Origin: Luteibacter yeojuensis
Lineage (GTDB): Bacteria; Pseudomonadota; Gammaproteobacteria; Xanthomonadales; Rhodanobacteraceae
Direction: 5' to 3'
Length of the DNA stretch: 64,000 bases
NCBI RefSeq assembly: GCF_011742875.1
Contig: NZ_JAAQTL010000001.1
Location: forward strand, 3,038,001-3,102,000
In this document: piece by piece, positions 39,419 to 48,816 of the stretch
Layout: the number at the start of each line of letters is the position of its first letter
How positions within the stretch are numbered: position 1 is the stretch's first letter
Program-made: the position numbers and the translations under genes
Notes under the pieces: generated by a model
Database searches by the model: none
Seen by the model: only the letters and a program-made list of their open reading frames with translations
What the model was told of the DNA's origin: nothing

Positions 39419-39429
39419 GAGCGCGAAGG

Positions 39430-40374
39430 TCAGAGGGCGTACTGCACGCCCAGCACCCCCGAATGCGTTCGCATCGGTCCGTGCTTCACGCGCCAGTGGT
39501 CGGTGGGCGCATGCCCGGCGTAGCGTGTGCTGCCGAAGGTGAAATCGGCCGGCCCGGTGCGAACCATCCGATACTCGACGAATGCGGAAACGTGTCGGGT
39601 CATCCGTGCGCGAAGCCCTGCCTTCGCCTGCCATGCCAGCGCGATGTCGCTGGCGCGGTTCCTCGAATTGAAATGGTTCACCTTCTCGCCGGTATCCGGG
39701 GTCAGTTCGATCGGTCCCGATGGATGGGTCTGGTATGAAACGGCGCGGCCGGCATCGAGCTTCGCCACGCCGATGCCCAGACCGAGGTAGGGTTCCACGA
39801 ATCCGCCGGTCTCGTAGGCGAGCACGAGATTCAGCATCGCCGTGCGGACGTCCGTGTGCATCCGGTTCGAAAAACGATGCTCCCCGGGGCCGAATTTATC
39901 CTTGACGACGGAGGTCGGATCCTCGCGTTCCGCCTGGCTTGCGTCGGAACCGATATTGGCCACGCCTGAGGCGAGAGGATTGCGCAGATGGGCCGTCTGC
40001 CTCGACGAAACATGCATGCCTTCCAGTTCGACGGCGGGAACGATGCCGGAATCCCTTCGGGCGAACCGGTATCCGATATGGACACCGAGCAGACCGCTGC
40101 GCCCTTGCCTGGCACGGCCCCTGCCGTCGACGACCAGGTCGAAGTCCTTGAATCCGGGCAGGGCATGGTCGCCGCGAAGGTGAGCCCTGCCGCTTTGCCG
40201 TGCATCCTGGCTGGCTCCGCCGCCGACACCGCCGAATACCGAGCCGTACCAGCCTTCATGCGGCCTGTTTGTCTCCGCATGGCCTGCTGCCGGAAGGAAG
40301 AGAAGCGAAACCATGGCGCCATGCACCCGGGTCCGGGTGGGCAAGCGCTTCGTGCGCTTATCGAACAATGTCAT
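39430..40374 (-). CDS. outer-membrane beta-barrel protein
   Basis: This 314-residue protein has a Sec-type signal (basic N-terminus, then VSLLFLPAAGHA). Alternating strands end in a C-terminal GVLGVQYAL, as expected for a small OmpA/OmpW-type or adhesin-like barrel. Glycine-rich GSVFGGVGGGASQ opens the mature part, and GGFVEPYLGLGIGVAKL and RHVSAFVEYRMVRTGPADF look like barrel strands. No specific family is certain. It is convergent with mnmE, 11 bases away. Function could be transport, attachment or lipid A related. Confidence 0.7.
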   Translation of the reverse strand: MTLFDKRTKRLPTRTRVHGAMVSLLFLPAAGHAETNRPHEGWYGSVFGGVGGGASQDARQSGRAHLRGDHALPGFKDFDLVVDGRGRARQGRSGLLGVHIGYRFARRDSGIVPAVELEGMHVSSRQTAHLRNPLASGVANIGSDASQAEREDPTSVVKDKFGPGEHRFSNRMHTDVRTAMLNLVLAYETGGFVEPYLGLGIGVAKLDAGRAVSYQTHPSGPIELTPDTGEKVNHFNSRNRASDIALAWQAKAGLRARMTRHVSAFVEYRMVRTGPADFTFGSTRYAGHAPTDHWRVKHGPMRTHSGVLGVQYAL

Positions 40375-40512
40375 CTTTCATTCCTGTGAAGTGTCTTCCC
40401 TCAACCGTTCGCCTGTCCGTCCGGCGACCGGTGTCGGAAAAGCGTGGCACACATCACATGTTTTCTCATTCCGAAGAATCTCAGTGCGTCACCGCGCGTG
40501 CATCCTCCCGCA

Positions 40513-40529
40513 GGGTGTGACCCACACCC
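40513..40529. terminator. seven-bp hairpin in the barrel/MFS gap
   Basis: GGGTGTG and CACACCC flank ACC. It lies between the MFS exporter stop and the barrel gene start, with no T-run; it may be a weak terminator or an operator. Confidence 0.3.
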
Positions 40530-40554
40530 GGGTAGCGAACCGCATCGTCCACGG

Positions 40555-41778
40555 TCAGCAAGGTTCGGCGGCGACCTCGTCGTCACGGCGTTCGGCCGTG
40601 ACCGACATCGCCCAGATGGCGAGACCGCATACCGCGAGAAGGCTTCCGACCCAGCCCGGAGACGTCCATCCGTAGCCGTGCGCGATGGCCAGACCTCCGA
40701 GGAAAGGCCCCAGCGCATTCGCCGTGTTGAACGCCGAGTGATTGAGCGACGCGGCCAGGCCCTGCGCATCGCCCGCCACGTCCATCAGCCGCGTTTGCAG
40801 CACGGTCGCCAGCGCACCGCCGATACCGATGAGGAATACGTTCAGCCCCAGCGTCCAGACGTTGCCGGCAGTGAACGGCAGGATGCCCAGCGTCACTATG
40901 CTCCACACCAGCAGGACGCCCGCCGTGCGCATGAGCGCGCGATCCGCGAACACCGGCACGATCATGTTGCCCGCGGTAAGGCCGATGCCGAAGACGCCGA
41001 TGACCCACGGCACGCTATGCAGCGGCATCCGGGTAACGGTGAGGAGAATGTCCGCCAGGTAGGTGTACACCGCGAACAAGCCGCCGAAGCCGATCGCCCC
41101 GATGCCGAGGGTGAGCCAGACCTGCGGCCGCTTCAGCGCGCGGAGTTCGCGCAGCGGACTCGCATGGTCGTCGGCGCGCACTTCCGGAGCGAACGCGGCC
41201 ACGGCGGACATCGTCGCGATGCCGAGCAGCGCGACCAGCGCGAAAGCCCAGCGCCAGCCGACCGCCTGGCCCAGCCAGCTCGCCAACGGCACACCGACCA
41301 CCGTGGCGATGGTCAGGCCGAGGAACATCTGGCCGACGGCGCGCGTGCGCCGGTTCGCCGGCACCAGCGAGGAGGCGACCAGCGCCGCGACCCCGAAGTA
41401 AGCGCCATGCGGAAGACCCGCGAGGAAGCGGAACGCCAGCATCCAGTGATAGCTGGGCGACAATCCGGTCAGGCCGTTGAACAGCGTGAACATCGCCATG
41501 AGGATCAGCAGCAGGCGGCGGCGCGGCACACGCGCTCCGAGCACCGTCATGATCGGCGCACCGACCACCACGCCCAGCGCGTAGGCACTGATGACGTGGC
41601 CGGCGGTAGGCGCATCGATGCCCAGGCCCTGGGCGAACAGGGGCAACATGCTCATCGAGGCGAATTCGGTGGTACCGATGGCGAAACCGCCAACGGCGAG
41701 GGCCAGGATCACCAGGCCGACATGAGGGGTGCGAACAGGCGGCGTGCCCGTACGGGGGGCGGGTGCGGAGGAGGTCAT
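40555..41778 (-). CDS. DHA1-type MFS exporter
   Basis: This 407-residue inner-membrane protein has twelve predicted helices with the MFS motif A-like GARVPRRRLLLI after helix 2 and a motif C-like helix 5 region. The pattern FAIGTTEFASMSMLPLFAQGLGI is typical of the AraJ/PbuE/YdhP drug or arabinose efflux branch. It probably exports a toxic compound or sugar by proton antiport. No regulator adjoins it closely; the LysR gene upstream on the same strand is 114 bases away and could control it. Confidence 0.88.
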   Translation of the reverse strand: MTSSAPAPRTGTPPVRTPHVGLVILALAVGGFAIGTTEFASMSMLPLFAQGLGIDAPTAGHVISAYALGVVVGAPIMTVLGARVPRRRLLLILMAMFTLFNGLTGLSPSYHWMLAFRFLAGLPHGAYFGVAALVASSLVPANRRTRAVGQMFLGLTIATVVGVPLASWLGQAVGWRWAFALVALLGIATMSAVAAFAPEVRADDHASPLRELRALKRPQVWLTLGIGAIGFGGLFAVYTYLADILLTVTRMPLHSVPWVIGVFGIGLTAGNMIVPVFADRALMRTAGVLLVWSIVTLGILPFTAGNVWTLGLNVFLIGIGGALATVLQTRLMDVAGDAQGLAASLNHSAFNTANALGPFLGGLAIAHGYGWTSPGWVGSLLAVCGLAIWAMSVTAERRDDEVAAEPC

Positions 41779-41892
41779 TGAAGGCTCGGGACGATGGAGC
41801 GCGGCGCCGTGGTGCGCCGCAACATCGGCTTAGGATACGCAAGGGCGCGCGCCGGGACCAGCCGCCCGGTCGCCGCCGCTCCCACCGCGCCG

Positions 41893-42783
41893 TTACCGTT
41901 CTTCCCGGATGAACTCGATGAAGGCTCGCAAGGCCGAGGTGACGCGCCGCTGGCGCGGGTAATACAGCATGAAACCCGGATACGGCGGACACCAGTCCTC
42001 GAGGACCCGCCGCAGTCGTCCTTCGGCCACCAGTGCGGTCACCTGCTCGTCCAGGACAAGGGTGAAGCCGATACCGGCCAGGGCGGCATCGAGGGCGAGA
42101 CGCAAGTCCCCGAAGGTCACGCGTCCGCGCACGTCCAGTTCCAGCTTCGTCGCACCCTGCTCGAACTCCCACTTGTAGAGGCGCCCGCTGGGGAAGCGAA
42201 AGCGGATGCAATCGTGTTGGAAGAGGTCGTTCGGATGCGTCGGCATGCCGTGTTTCGCGATGTATTCGGGCGATGCCACGCAGGCGCCCCGCTGCTCGCC
42301 GCCCATCGGCACGGCGATCATGTCCTCGGGCACCTGCTCGAGGAAGCGGATGCCGGCGTCGAAACCAAGGGCGACGATGTCGATGAGGCCGTCGTTGTCG
42401 ACCGCCTCGAAATGGATGTCCGGATAGCGCGCCAGGAAGCGGGGCAGCAGGCCGGGCAGCAGCAGCTGGGCCGTCACCCGAGGCATGTTGACGCGGAGGG
42501 TGCCCGCCGGCGCGGCGCGGAAGTTGTTCATTTCCTCCAGCGCTTCGCCCACGTCGAGGAGCGCGGGCGCCAGCCGTTCGAGCAGCCGCTGTCCCGCCTC
42601 GGTCAGCGAGACACTGCGCGTGGTCCGATGGAACAGCACCACGCCAAGGCGCTCCTCCAGGTTCCGGATCGCATAGCTGATGGCCGAGGTCGTGAGGGTC
42701 AGCTCGGCACCTGCCTTGCGGAAGCTCGCATGGCGAGCCACGGCGGCGAAGGCGGCGAGGTGGGAAAGGTTGTCCGGACGCAT
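41893..42783 (-). CDS. LysR-family transcriptional regulator
   Basis: This 296-residue regulator has the N-terminal HTH (FRKAGAELTLTTSAISYAIRNLEERLG) and a substrate-binding-like C-terminal domain. ATG at 42783 is used; a TTG three codons earlier is less likely. It diverges from an alcohol dehydrogenase, and the 114-base gap contains a 17-bp inverted repeat suited to a LysR tetramer. The obvious target is the dehydrogenase gene, and perhaps the MFS exporter downstream. Confidence 0.92.
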   Translation of the reverse strand: MRPDNLSHLAAFAAVARHASFRKAGAELTLTTSAISYAIRNLEERLGVVLFHRTTRSVSLTEAGQRLLERLAPALLDVGEALEEMNNFRAAPAGTLRVNMPRVTAQLLLPGLLPRFLARYPDIHFEAVDNDGLIDIVALGFDAGIRFLEQVPEDMIAVPMGGEQRGACVASPEYIAKHGMPTHPNDLFQHDCIRFRFPSGRLYKWEFEQGATKLELDVRGRVTFGDLRLALDAALAGIGFTLVLDEQVTALVAEGRLRRVLEDWCPPYPGFMLYYPRQRRVTSALRAFIEFIREER

Positions 42784-42798
42784 GATTGTCAAGGATAA

Positions 42799-42845
42799 CT
42801 CAACGATTCGTCGCGTAATCCCCGTTGGCGCGAAGAATTGTTGAG
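42799..42845. promoter_or_regulatory. 17-bp inverted repeat, LysR operator candidate
   Basis: CTCAACGATTCGTCGCG (42799-42815) and CGCGAAGAATTGTTGAG (42829-42845) match in 15 of 17 inverted positions around a 13-base spacer. The arms are 30 bases centre to centre, about three helical turns, between divergent lysR and adh starts. Confidence 0.6.
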
Positions 42846-42897
42846 CCCTTATCGTTAGCGGCTACCGCTCCACCCCCTTACGAAGAGGATGACCCCC

Positions 42898-43947
42898 ATG
42901 TTCGAAGTCCGCGGATTCGCCGCTCCCCAGGCCAACGCGCCCCTCGTCCCCTTCAAGGTGCCGCGTCGCGATGTCGGCCCGAACGATGTGCATATCGAAA
43001 TCCTCTACAGCGGCATCTGCCACTCCGACCTGCACCAGGCCCAGGACGACTGGGGTCCGGGCATCTTCCCGATGGTTCCCGGCCACGAGATCGTCGGCCG
43101 CGTGAAGGCCGTCGGCCCAGGCGTGACGAAGTTCAAGGTGGGCGACTATGCCGGCGTCGGCTGCATGGTCGACTCGTGTCGCGAGTGCGAGTCGTGCAAG
43201 CGCGACCTCGAGCAGTACTGCCTCACCCATACCAGCTTCACCTACAACGGCACCGAGCAGGACAAGACCACGCCGACCTACGGCGGCTACTCCACGGACA
43301 TCGTGGTGCAGGAACGCTTCACGGTGAAGATCTCCGAGAAGCTCGACCTCAAGGCCACCGCTCCGCTCCTGTGCGCCGGCATCACCACGTATTCGCCGTT
43401 GCGGCATTGGAAGGTCGGCCCGGGACAGAAGGTGGGCGTCGTCGGCCTCGGCGGTCTCGGCCACATGGGCGTGAAGTTCGCCAAGGCGATGGGCGCGCAC
43501 GTCACCATGATCACCACGTCGGCCTCCAAGGGCGCCGACGCGAAGCGCCTGGGTGCCGACACTGTCCTGCTCTCCACCGATGCGGACGCGATGAAGGCGG
43601 CGGCATCCAGCTTCGACTTCCTGCTCAACACGGTGCCCGTGTCGCACGACCTGAATCCGTACATCAACCTGTTGAAGCTCGACGGCACCATGGTGCTGGT
43701 CGGTGTGCTGACCCCGATCGACGGCATGATCGGCGGCGCCCTGATGCTGCCCCGCCGCACCATCGCCGGCTCGGCGATCGGCGGCATGGCGGAAACGCAG
43801 GAGATGATGGATTTCTGCGCCGAGCACGGCATCGTGTCGGACATCGAGGTGGTGGACATGGCCTCGATCAACGAGACGTACAAGCGCCTGGTGAAGAACG
43901 ACGTGCGCTACCGCTTCGTGATCGACATGGCGACGATGCCCGCCTGA
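42898..43947 (+). CDS. zinc-dependent NAD(P) alcohol dehydrogenase, YahK/AdhC-like
   Basis: This 349-residue medium-chain dehydrogenase has the catalytic zinc ligands C41 (SGICHSD) and H63/E64 (PGHEIVG). The four-cysteine structural zinc loop is MVDSCRECESCKRDLEQYC, and the nucleotide-binding motif is GLGGLGHMG. It matches the cinnamyl-alcohol/aldehyde reductase branch (YahK, AdhA). GAGG nine bases upstream supports this ATG over one three codons earlier. It should reduce aldehydes with NADPH. It is divergent from a LysR gene. Confidence 0.93.
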   Translation: MFEVRGFAAPQANAPLVPFKVPRRDVGPNDVHIEILYSGICHSDLHQAQDDWGPGIFPMVPGHEIVGRVKAVGPGVTKFKVGDYAGVGCMVDSCRECESCKRDLEQYCLTHTSFTYNGTEQDKTTPTYGGYSTDIVVQERFTVKISEKLDLKATAPLLCAGITTYSPLRHWKVGPGQKVGVVGLGGLGHMGVKFAKAMGAHVTMITTSASKGADAKRLGADTVLLSTDADAMKAAASSFDFLLNTVPVSHDLNPYINLLKLDGTMVLVGVLTPIDGMIGGALMLPRRTIAGSAIGGMAETQEMMDFCAEHGIVSDIEVVDMASINETYKRLVKNDVRYRFVIDMATMPA

Positions 43948-43949
43948 GG

Positions 43950-44390
43950 TCAGTCCGGCATCTCCAGCCGCAACGCCATCCGATCGAGGGGCCTGCCCGT
44001 CCTGCCGTCCACGACCACGGCATGGATGGGCGCGCCCGTCTCGCTGTCGACCAGCCGGGACAGCGCCCGGCCGCCCCCGTTGTAACGGCGGCCCCATTCC
44101 CCCATCGCGGCCAGGATCGGAAGGAAATCGCGACCCGCCTGGGTCAGCACGTATTCGTCGCGGGGCGGCCGTTCGCTGTAGCGGCGCTTCTCCAAGACAC
44201 CCGCCTCGGTCAGGGATTTCAATCGGCGCGACAGGATGTTCGGCGCGATGCCGAGGCTGGTTCTGAACTGGTCGAACTGGGTCATGCCCAGGCTCGCGTC
44301 GCGGAGGATCAGCGCGCTCCAGGCGTCGCCCACGTGGGCCAGGCCCCGGGAGATCGCGCAGGTGCCTGAAGAAAGTTTGTCGGTGTCCAT
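43950..44390 (-). CDS. HxlR-family transcriptional regulator
   Basis: This 146-residue winged-helix protein has the HxlR core (LAHVGDAWSALILRDASLGMTQFDQF... through ILSRRLKSLTEAGVLEKRRYSERPPRDEYVLT). It diverges from an SDR, and a perfect 18-bp palindrome overlaps the space right before its own start, indicating autoregulation and control of the SDR. HxlR proteins often sense aldehydes or electrophiles. It is convergent with the alcohol dehydrogenase, two bases away. Confidence 0.92.
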   Translation of the reverse strand: MDTDKLSSGTCAISRGLAHVGDAWSALILRDASLGMTQFDQFRTSLGIAPNILSRRLKSLTEAGVLEKRRYSERPPRDEYVLTQAGRDFLPILAAMGEWGRRYNGGGRALSRLVDSETGAPIHAVVVDGRTGRPLDRMALRLEMPD

Positions 44391-44394
44391 TTAT

Positions 44395-44412
44395 GATAGC
44401 GACGTCGCTATC
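44395..44412. promoter_or_regulatory. perfect 18-bp palindrome, HxlR operator candidate
   Basis: GATAGCGACGTCGCTATC reads the same on both strands and lies four bases before the HxlR start, between it and the SDR. A half-site CTATC recurs at about 44430. Confidence 0.65.
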
Positions 44413-44466
44413 GTATGGCAACGCAGTAACTATCATTTTGCAATCAACCATGCGGAGTCGACATAC

Positions 44467-45261
44467 ATGAACACCCAGAACAAAGGTAAGGCACTGATTA
44501 CAGGCGCTTCTTCAGGCATCGGCGAAGTCTATGCCGAACGTCTGGCCGACCGCGGCTACGACCTGGTCCTGGTCGCCCGCCGTCTCGACCGCCTCGAAGC
44601 CCTGGCCCGGAAGATCGCCGAGCGCACCGGCCGCAAGGCGGAAGTCCTCCAGGCCGACCTTGGCGATCGCGCCGGCATCGCGGCCGTCGAGCGCCGGCTC
44701 GCGGAGGACGAGGCGATCACCCTGTTGATCAACAACGCCGGTATCTCGCTGGAAGGCAGCATCCTCGAGAACGGCAGCGCGCAGATCGAGAAGCTCATCA
44801 CGGTGAACACGCTTGCCCCGACCCTCCTCGCGGCGGCAGCGGCCAAGGCGTTCGTGGCCCGCGACCGCGGCGGCATTGTCAACATCGCCTCCGTGCTGGC
44901 CTTCGTGCCGGAGATGATGGACGGTCTGTACAGCGGCACCAAGGCGCACCTGCTCAATATCACCCTCGGCCTCGCGTCGAAGCTGCAAGGCACGAAGGTG
45001 CGGGCGCAGGCGGTGCTGCCGGGCGCCACCCGCTCGGAGATCTGGGAGAAGTCGGGCAAGGACGTGGACACCCTCATGCCCGGCATGGTCATGGACACGG
45101 CCGACCTGGTCGATGCCGCACTCGTCGGTTACGACCGCGGCGAAGTCGTCACCATCCCGCCACTTGCGGACGAAGGCCAGTTCAAGGCGTACGACGCCGC
45201 GCGCCTCGCGATGGCGCCGAACCTGTCGCGCAAGGACGTGGCGCCGCGCTACCGCGCCTGA
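44467..45261 (+). CDS. short-chain dehydrogenase/reductase
   Basis: This 264-residue SDR shows ITGASSGIGEVYAERLA (cofactor), NNAG near residue 92 and the catalytic NIASVL...YSGTKAH set. It is of the DltE/YqjQ-like group acting on unidentified carbonyls. It diverges from the HxlR gene, with the 18-bp palindrome between them, so it is probably induced by the same electrophile. Normal length, no anomaly. Confidence 0.92.
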   Translation: MNTQNKGKALITGASSGIGEVYAERLADRGYDLVLVARRLDRLEALARKIAERTGRKAEVLQADLGDRAGIAAVERRLAEDEAITLLINNAGISLEGSILENGSAQIEKLITVNTLAPTLLAAAAAKAFVARDRGGIVNIASVLAFVPEMMDGLYSGTKAHLLNITLGLASKLQGTKVRAQAVLPGATRSEIWEKSGKDVDTLMPGMVMDTADLVDAALVGYDRGEVVTIPPLADEGQFKAYDAARLAMAPNLSRKDVAPRYRA

Positions 45262-45272
45262 GCGGTGCCCAA

Positions 45273-45305
45273 CCCTGTCGGCGAGGCTTCCGTGCGCCGA
45301 CAGGG
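45273..45305. terminator. 11-bp hairpin between the SDR and ftsK
   Basis: CCCTGTCGGCG and CGCCGACAGGG pair perfectly across an 11-base loop shortly after the SDR stop. No T-run follows, so it may be a factor-dependent stop. Confidence 0.5.
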
Positions 45306-45382
45306 AGTTACCGTGCCTTTCCGGTTGGCGTCGTACGAATGCGCGCTAAACTAGCGAACTGGTTAGGTTCTCACGGTTCGGC

Positions 45383-47854
45383 ATGCTCGCATTCGTGTTC
45401 GGCGCCTTCGGGCTGTCCACCCTCTGGTTGCTTCCCCTGCTCTGGCGATTCGTTGCAGCGCTCGTTCGGCGCAGACGGCCGCCCACGGTCGGACCCGGTG
45501 CCATACGGTTCTGGGCCGGCTTCGTCCTGGTGCTGCTGGCGAGTTCGACGCTCGAAGGCCTCGTGGTTTCGCACTACACCGACGATCCCTCGGTGGGCGG
45601 CGCCGTATGCCGTGCGCTGGCGACGATGTTCGCCAGCTTTCCGGGAGGTGCGGTGACGGCCTTGCTTGGCGGCGCCGTCCTGGCGATCGCGTTGCCGTGG
45701 TATCTCGGCGTGCCCTGGTCGTCGTTCCTCATCCGGACCAATGCCTTGCTCGAACCGGTCGGCGCGCTCGCCATCGAGGGAACGCGCCGGCTGTTTTCGC
45801 GTTCGGCCGCACGCGCCAGCGGCCGGCGCGCCGCCTCGGCCGTCCGGCGTGCCGATCGCCCGACCGCTCGCCGGCGGGCGAAGTCCGAGACGAAACGACC
45901 CGCGTCCGCGCAGGCGATGCCGACGCGTGCCACGCCTGGCCGTGCCGAATCGCCCGAACCGGCCATGCGGCCGTCCGTGGCCACGCCCGTGCCGCCGCGT
46001 CATCGCGCGCGGCCGGATACCGTCATTCGCGAGCCGTGGCTGGCGCCGCGGGCGATGGCATCGTCCGCGCCCGAGACAGGAACCGGCCTCGATTTGCCGT
46101 CGGAGCCGGCTCCTCTACAAAGCGATGCCCCCATAGCTCACGAGACCCTGTGGGAACCGGCTGCGCCGGCGATCCCTCGGCAGCGGGCAAACCTGTCGCA
46201 AGCACCCATCGCCGCTGAAGCGGCTCCCACAATGACAACCGTTCCCGCCGGTCCGGCGCCGCCGCGAGCGGTGTCGCGATTCGCCATCGCGGCGAACGAC
46301 GAATCGGTGGCGGAGCCCCCGCGTCCCGCCGAGACGCCCACGCCGCCGACGTCGTTGCGGGCGAGCCGTCCGGAGGCCGTGAGCCTGCCTCCGCTCTCGC
46401 TGCTGGCCGCGGCGCGGCGCGACGTCATGTCGATATCCGATGCCGAGCTGGCGGAGACGGGTGAACTGATCGAGCAGCGCCTGCGCGAGTTCAAGGTGCC
46501 GGTGCAGGTGGTGGGCGCATCGGCCGGTCCCGTGATCACGCGCTACGAAGTCGAGCCCGCGGTAGGCGTGCGCGGCAACCAGATCGTCGCACTGATGAAG
46601 GACCTCGCGCGCGGCCTCGGCCGCACCTCCATCCGCGTCGTCGAGACGATACCCGGCAAGACCTGCATGGGTCTCGAGCTGCCCAACGAACAGCGGCAGA
46701 TGATCGCGTTGTCGGAAATCCTCGACTCGGCCGAATATCGTGGTTCCGATTCGCAGCTGACGCTCGCCATGGGCAAGGGCATCACGGGCGAACCGGTCGT
46801 GGCCGACCTCGCGAAAGCGCCGCACATGCTCGTCGCCGGTACCACGGGATCGGGCAAGTCGGTCGCGGTCAACGCGATGATCCTGTCCATGCTCTACAAA
46901 GCCACGCCCGAAGACGTGCGCATGATCATGATCGACCCGAAGATGCTGGAGCTTTCGGTTTACGAAGGCATTCCGCACCTGCTGGCGCCGGTGGTCACCG
47001 ACATGAAGCTCGCCGCCAACGCGCTGAACTGGTGCGTGGCGGAAATGGAGAACCGCTACAAGCTGATGTCAGACCTGCGCGTGCGCAACCTGGCCGGCTA
47101 CAACCAGAAGGTGCGCGAGGCACGTGCCGCCGGAAGGCCGTTGTTCAACCCGTTCCCCGCGCATCCGGAAGTACCGGAGCATCTCGACACGCTGCCGACG
47201 ATCGTCGTGGTGATCGACGAGCTGGCCGACCTCATGATGGTCGCGGGAAAGAAGATCGAGGAACTGATCGCACGCCTGGCGCAGAAGGCGCGCGCGGCGG
47301 GCATCCACCTCATCCTCGCGACGCAGCGTCCTTCGGTGGACGTGATCACCGGTCTCATCAAGGCGAACATCCCGACGCGCGTGGCGTTCCAGGTGTCGTC
47401 GAAGATCGACTCGCGCACGATCCTCGACCAGATGGGCGCGGAGAGCCTGCTCGGCCAGGGCGACATGCTGTTCCTGCCCCCGGGTACCGGTTACCCGCAA
47501 CGTATCCACGGCGCCTTCGTCGCCGACGAGGAAGTGCATCGCATCGTCGCGTGGCTGAAGCAGTTCGGCGAGCCGGACTACAAGGAGGAGATTCTCGCCG
47601 GCCCCGCCGTCGAGGCCGGCGAGGGAGAACCCGGCGAGGAAGGCATCGACGCCGAACTGGATCCTCTTTACGACGAGGCCGCCGCGTTCGTGCTGCGCTC
47701 GCGGCGCGCGTCGATCTCGTTCGTGCAGCGCCAGTTCCGTATCGGTTACAACCGCGCGGCGCGCCTCGTCGAGGCGATGGAAGCGGCCGGCCTGGTCTCG
47801 CCGATGGGCATCAACGGCCAGCGCGAGGTGATCGCGCCGGCCCCGCAGGATTAG
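45383..47854 (+). CDS. ftsK: FtsK/SpoIIIE DNA translocase
   Basis: This 823-residue motor moves chromosome ends during division. The N-terminus has about three membrane helices (residues 1-22, 42-62, 90-110), fewer than the usual four or five. A long basic, Pro/Ala-rich linker follows. The RecA-like motor (about 430-745) has Walker [15 protein letters not shown] and Walker [14 protein letters not shown], and the gamma winged helix is [22 protein letters not shown]. An in-frame TAA upstream blocks an earlier start. The linker includes a REP pair at 46149-46231 read in frame. It may be a second FtsK; the chromosome's other copy, if any, is not here. Confidence 0.93.
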   Translation: MLAFVFGAFGLSTLWLLPLLWRFVAALVRRRRPPTVGPGAIRFWAGFVLVLLASSTLEGLVVSHYTDDPSVGGAVCRALATMFASFPGGAVTALLGGAVLAIALPWYLGVPWSSFLIRTNALLEPVGALAIEGTRRLFSRSAARASGRRAASAVRRADRPTARRRAKSETKRPASAQAMPTRATPGRAESPEPAMRPSVATPVPPRHRARPDTVIREPWLAPRAMASSAPETGTGLDLPSEPAPLQSDAPIAHETLWEPAAPAIPRQRANLSQAPIAAEAAPTMTTVPAGPAPPRAVSRFAIAANDESVAEPPRPAETPTPPTSLRASRPEAVSLPPLSLLAAARRDVMSISDAELAETGELIEQRLREFKVPVQVVGASAGPVITRYEVEPAVGVRGNQIVALMKDLARGLGRTSIRVVETIPGKTCMGLELPNEQRQMIALSEILDSAEYRGSDSQLTLAMGKGITGEPVVADLAKAPHMLVAGTTGSGKSVAVNAMILSMLYKATPEDVRMIMIDPKMLELSVYEGIPHLLAPVVTDMKLAANALNWCVAEMENRYKLMSDLRVRNLAGYNQKVREARAAGRPLFNPFPAHPEVPEHLDTLPTIVVVIDELADLMMVAGKKIEELIARLAQKARAAGIHLILATQRPSVDVITGLIKANIPTRVAFQVSSKIDSRTILDQMGAESLLGQGDMLFLPPGTGYPQRIHGAFVADEEVHRIVAWLKQFGEPDYKEEILAGPAVEAGEGEPGEEGIDAELDPLYDEAAAFVLRSRRASISFVQRQFRIGYNRAARLVEAMEAAGLVSPMGINGQREVIAPAPQD
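46149..46231. repeat. REP-like inverted pair inside the ftsK coding sequence (copy B)
   Basis: TGTGGGAACCGGCTGCGCCG opens the element and CCGCTGAAGCGGCTCCCACA closes it. It closely matches the inverted complement of copy A at 23220-23303, including the inner GGCGATCCC and CAGCGGGCA segments. At 83 bases it adds no stop codon and is translated as about 28 residues of the FtsK linker. Confidence 0.8.
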
Positions 47855-47863
47855 GCGGCGATC

Positions 47864-48799
47864 CTATTCCTTGGTCAGGAGTTTGAGCGGCACAGCGATC
47901 GATTTCTCCACTGGCTGCTTGTCGATCAGCTTCTTCGCCGTCTCGACGCCGAGCCTGCCGATTTCTTCCGGCTGCTGCGCCACCGTGGCGGCCATGCTGC
48001 CGTTCTGCACCGCGGCCTTGCCGTCGGGTGTGCCGTCGAAGCCGACGACCAGCACCTTCTTGTTCTTGCCGGTAAGCGCCTGCACCGCGCCGAGTGCCAT
48101 CTCGTCGTTCTGCGCGAAGATGGCCTGGACGTCGGCGTGGCCCTGGAGCAGGTTCTCGCTCACCGAAAGGCCCTGCGCGCGGTCGAAGTTGGCGGGCTGC
48201 TTCGCCACGATCTTCATGCCGGTCGCGGCGACGGCATCGTCGAAGCCCTGGCCGCGTTCGCGCGACGCCGACGTACCGGCCACGCCCTGCAGCTCGATGA
48301 TGTTGCCCTTGCCGCCCAGTGCCTTGTCCAGGTAGTCGGCCGCCATCTTTCCGCCCGCGACGTTGTCCGAGGCGATATGCGAAGCGACCTCCGCACCGTC
48401 GACGCCACGGTCCAGCGTGACGACAGGGATGTTCGCGCGCTGCGCCGATTGCACGGCACCGGCGAGCGCGGAGGAATCGGTTGGATTGAGCAGGATCACC
48501 GACACGCGCTTCTGGATGAGATCCTCCACGCTCGAGATCTGCCGGGCGGGATCGTCCTGCGCGTCGACGACCACGAGCCGCACGCCGGCGTCCTTCGCCG
48601 CCTTCTGCGCGCCGTCCTTCAGTTCGACGAAGAACGGATTGTTCTGCGTGGACAGCGCGAGGCCGATCACGGGGGTGCCCGACGCGGCGTTACCGCCGGC
48701 GGTCGCGGCCGCCGCCGGCGAGGTGTCGCCCGGACCCTGCTGCGAACAGGCGGAGAGCAGCACGACGGCCGCCGCGGTAAGGAAGTTGAGTGTGCGCAT
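47864..48799 (-). CDS. rbsB: ribose-type ABC transporter substrate-binding lipoprotein
   Basis: This 311-residue protein starts with a lipoprotein signal (VVLLSACS), so it is anchored after lipid attachment to the cysteine. The rest is a periplasmic-binding protein of the RbsB/LacI type (GLALSTQNNPFFVELKDGAQ, NPTDSSALAGAVQSA, VVTLDRGVDGAEVASHIASDN). It captures ribose or a related pentose for RbsAC. It is last in the rbsK-D-A-C-B order on this strand. Confidence 0.92.
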   Translation of the reverse strand: MRTLNFLTAAAVVLLSACSQQGPGDTSPAAAATAGGNAASGTPVIGLALSTQNNPFFVELKDGAQKAAKDAGVRLVVVDAQDDPARQISSVEDLIQKRVSVILLNPTDSSALAGAVQSAQRANIPVVTLDRGVDGAEVASHIASDNVAGGKMAADYLDKALGGKGNIIELQGVAGTSASRERGQGFDDAVAATGMKIVAKQPANFDRAQGLSVSENLLQGHADVQAIFAQNDEMALGAVQALTGKNKKVLVVGFDGTPDGKAAVQNGSMAATVAQQPEEIGRLGVETAKKLIDKQPVEKSIAVPLKLLTKE

Positions 48800-48816
48800 G
48801 GTGTGGTCCTCTTGGT

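Noticed and set aside
44328..44338. GCCCACGTGGGCC as a third parS site
   Set aside because: Only the central CACGTG matches; the flanks differ from TGTTC...GAACA.
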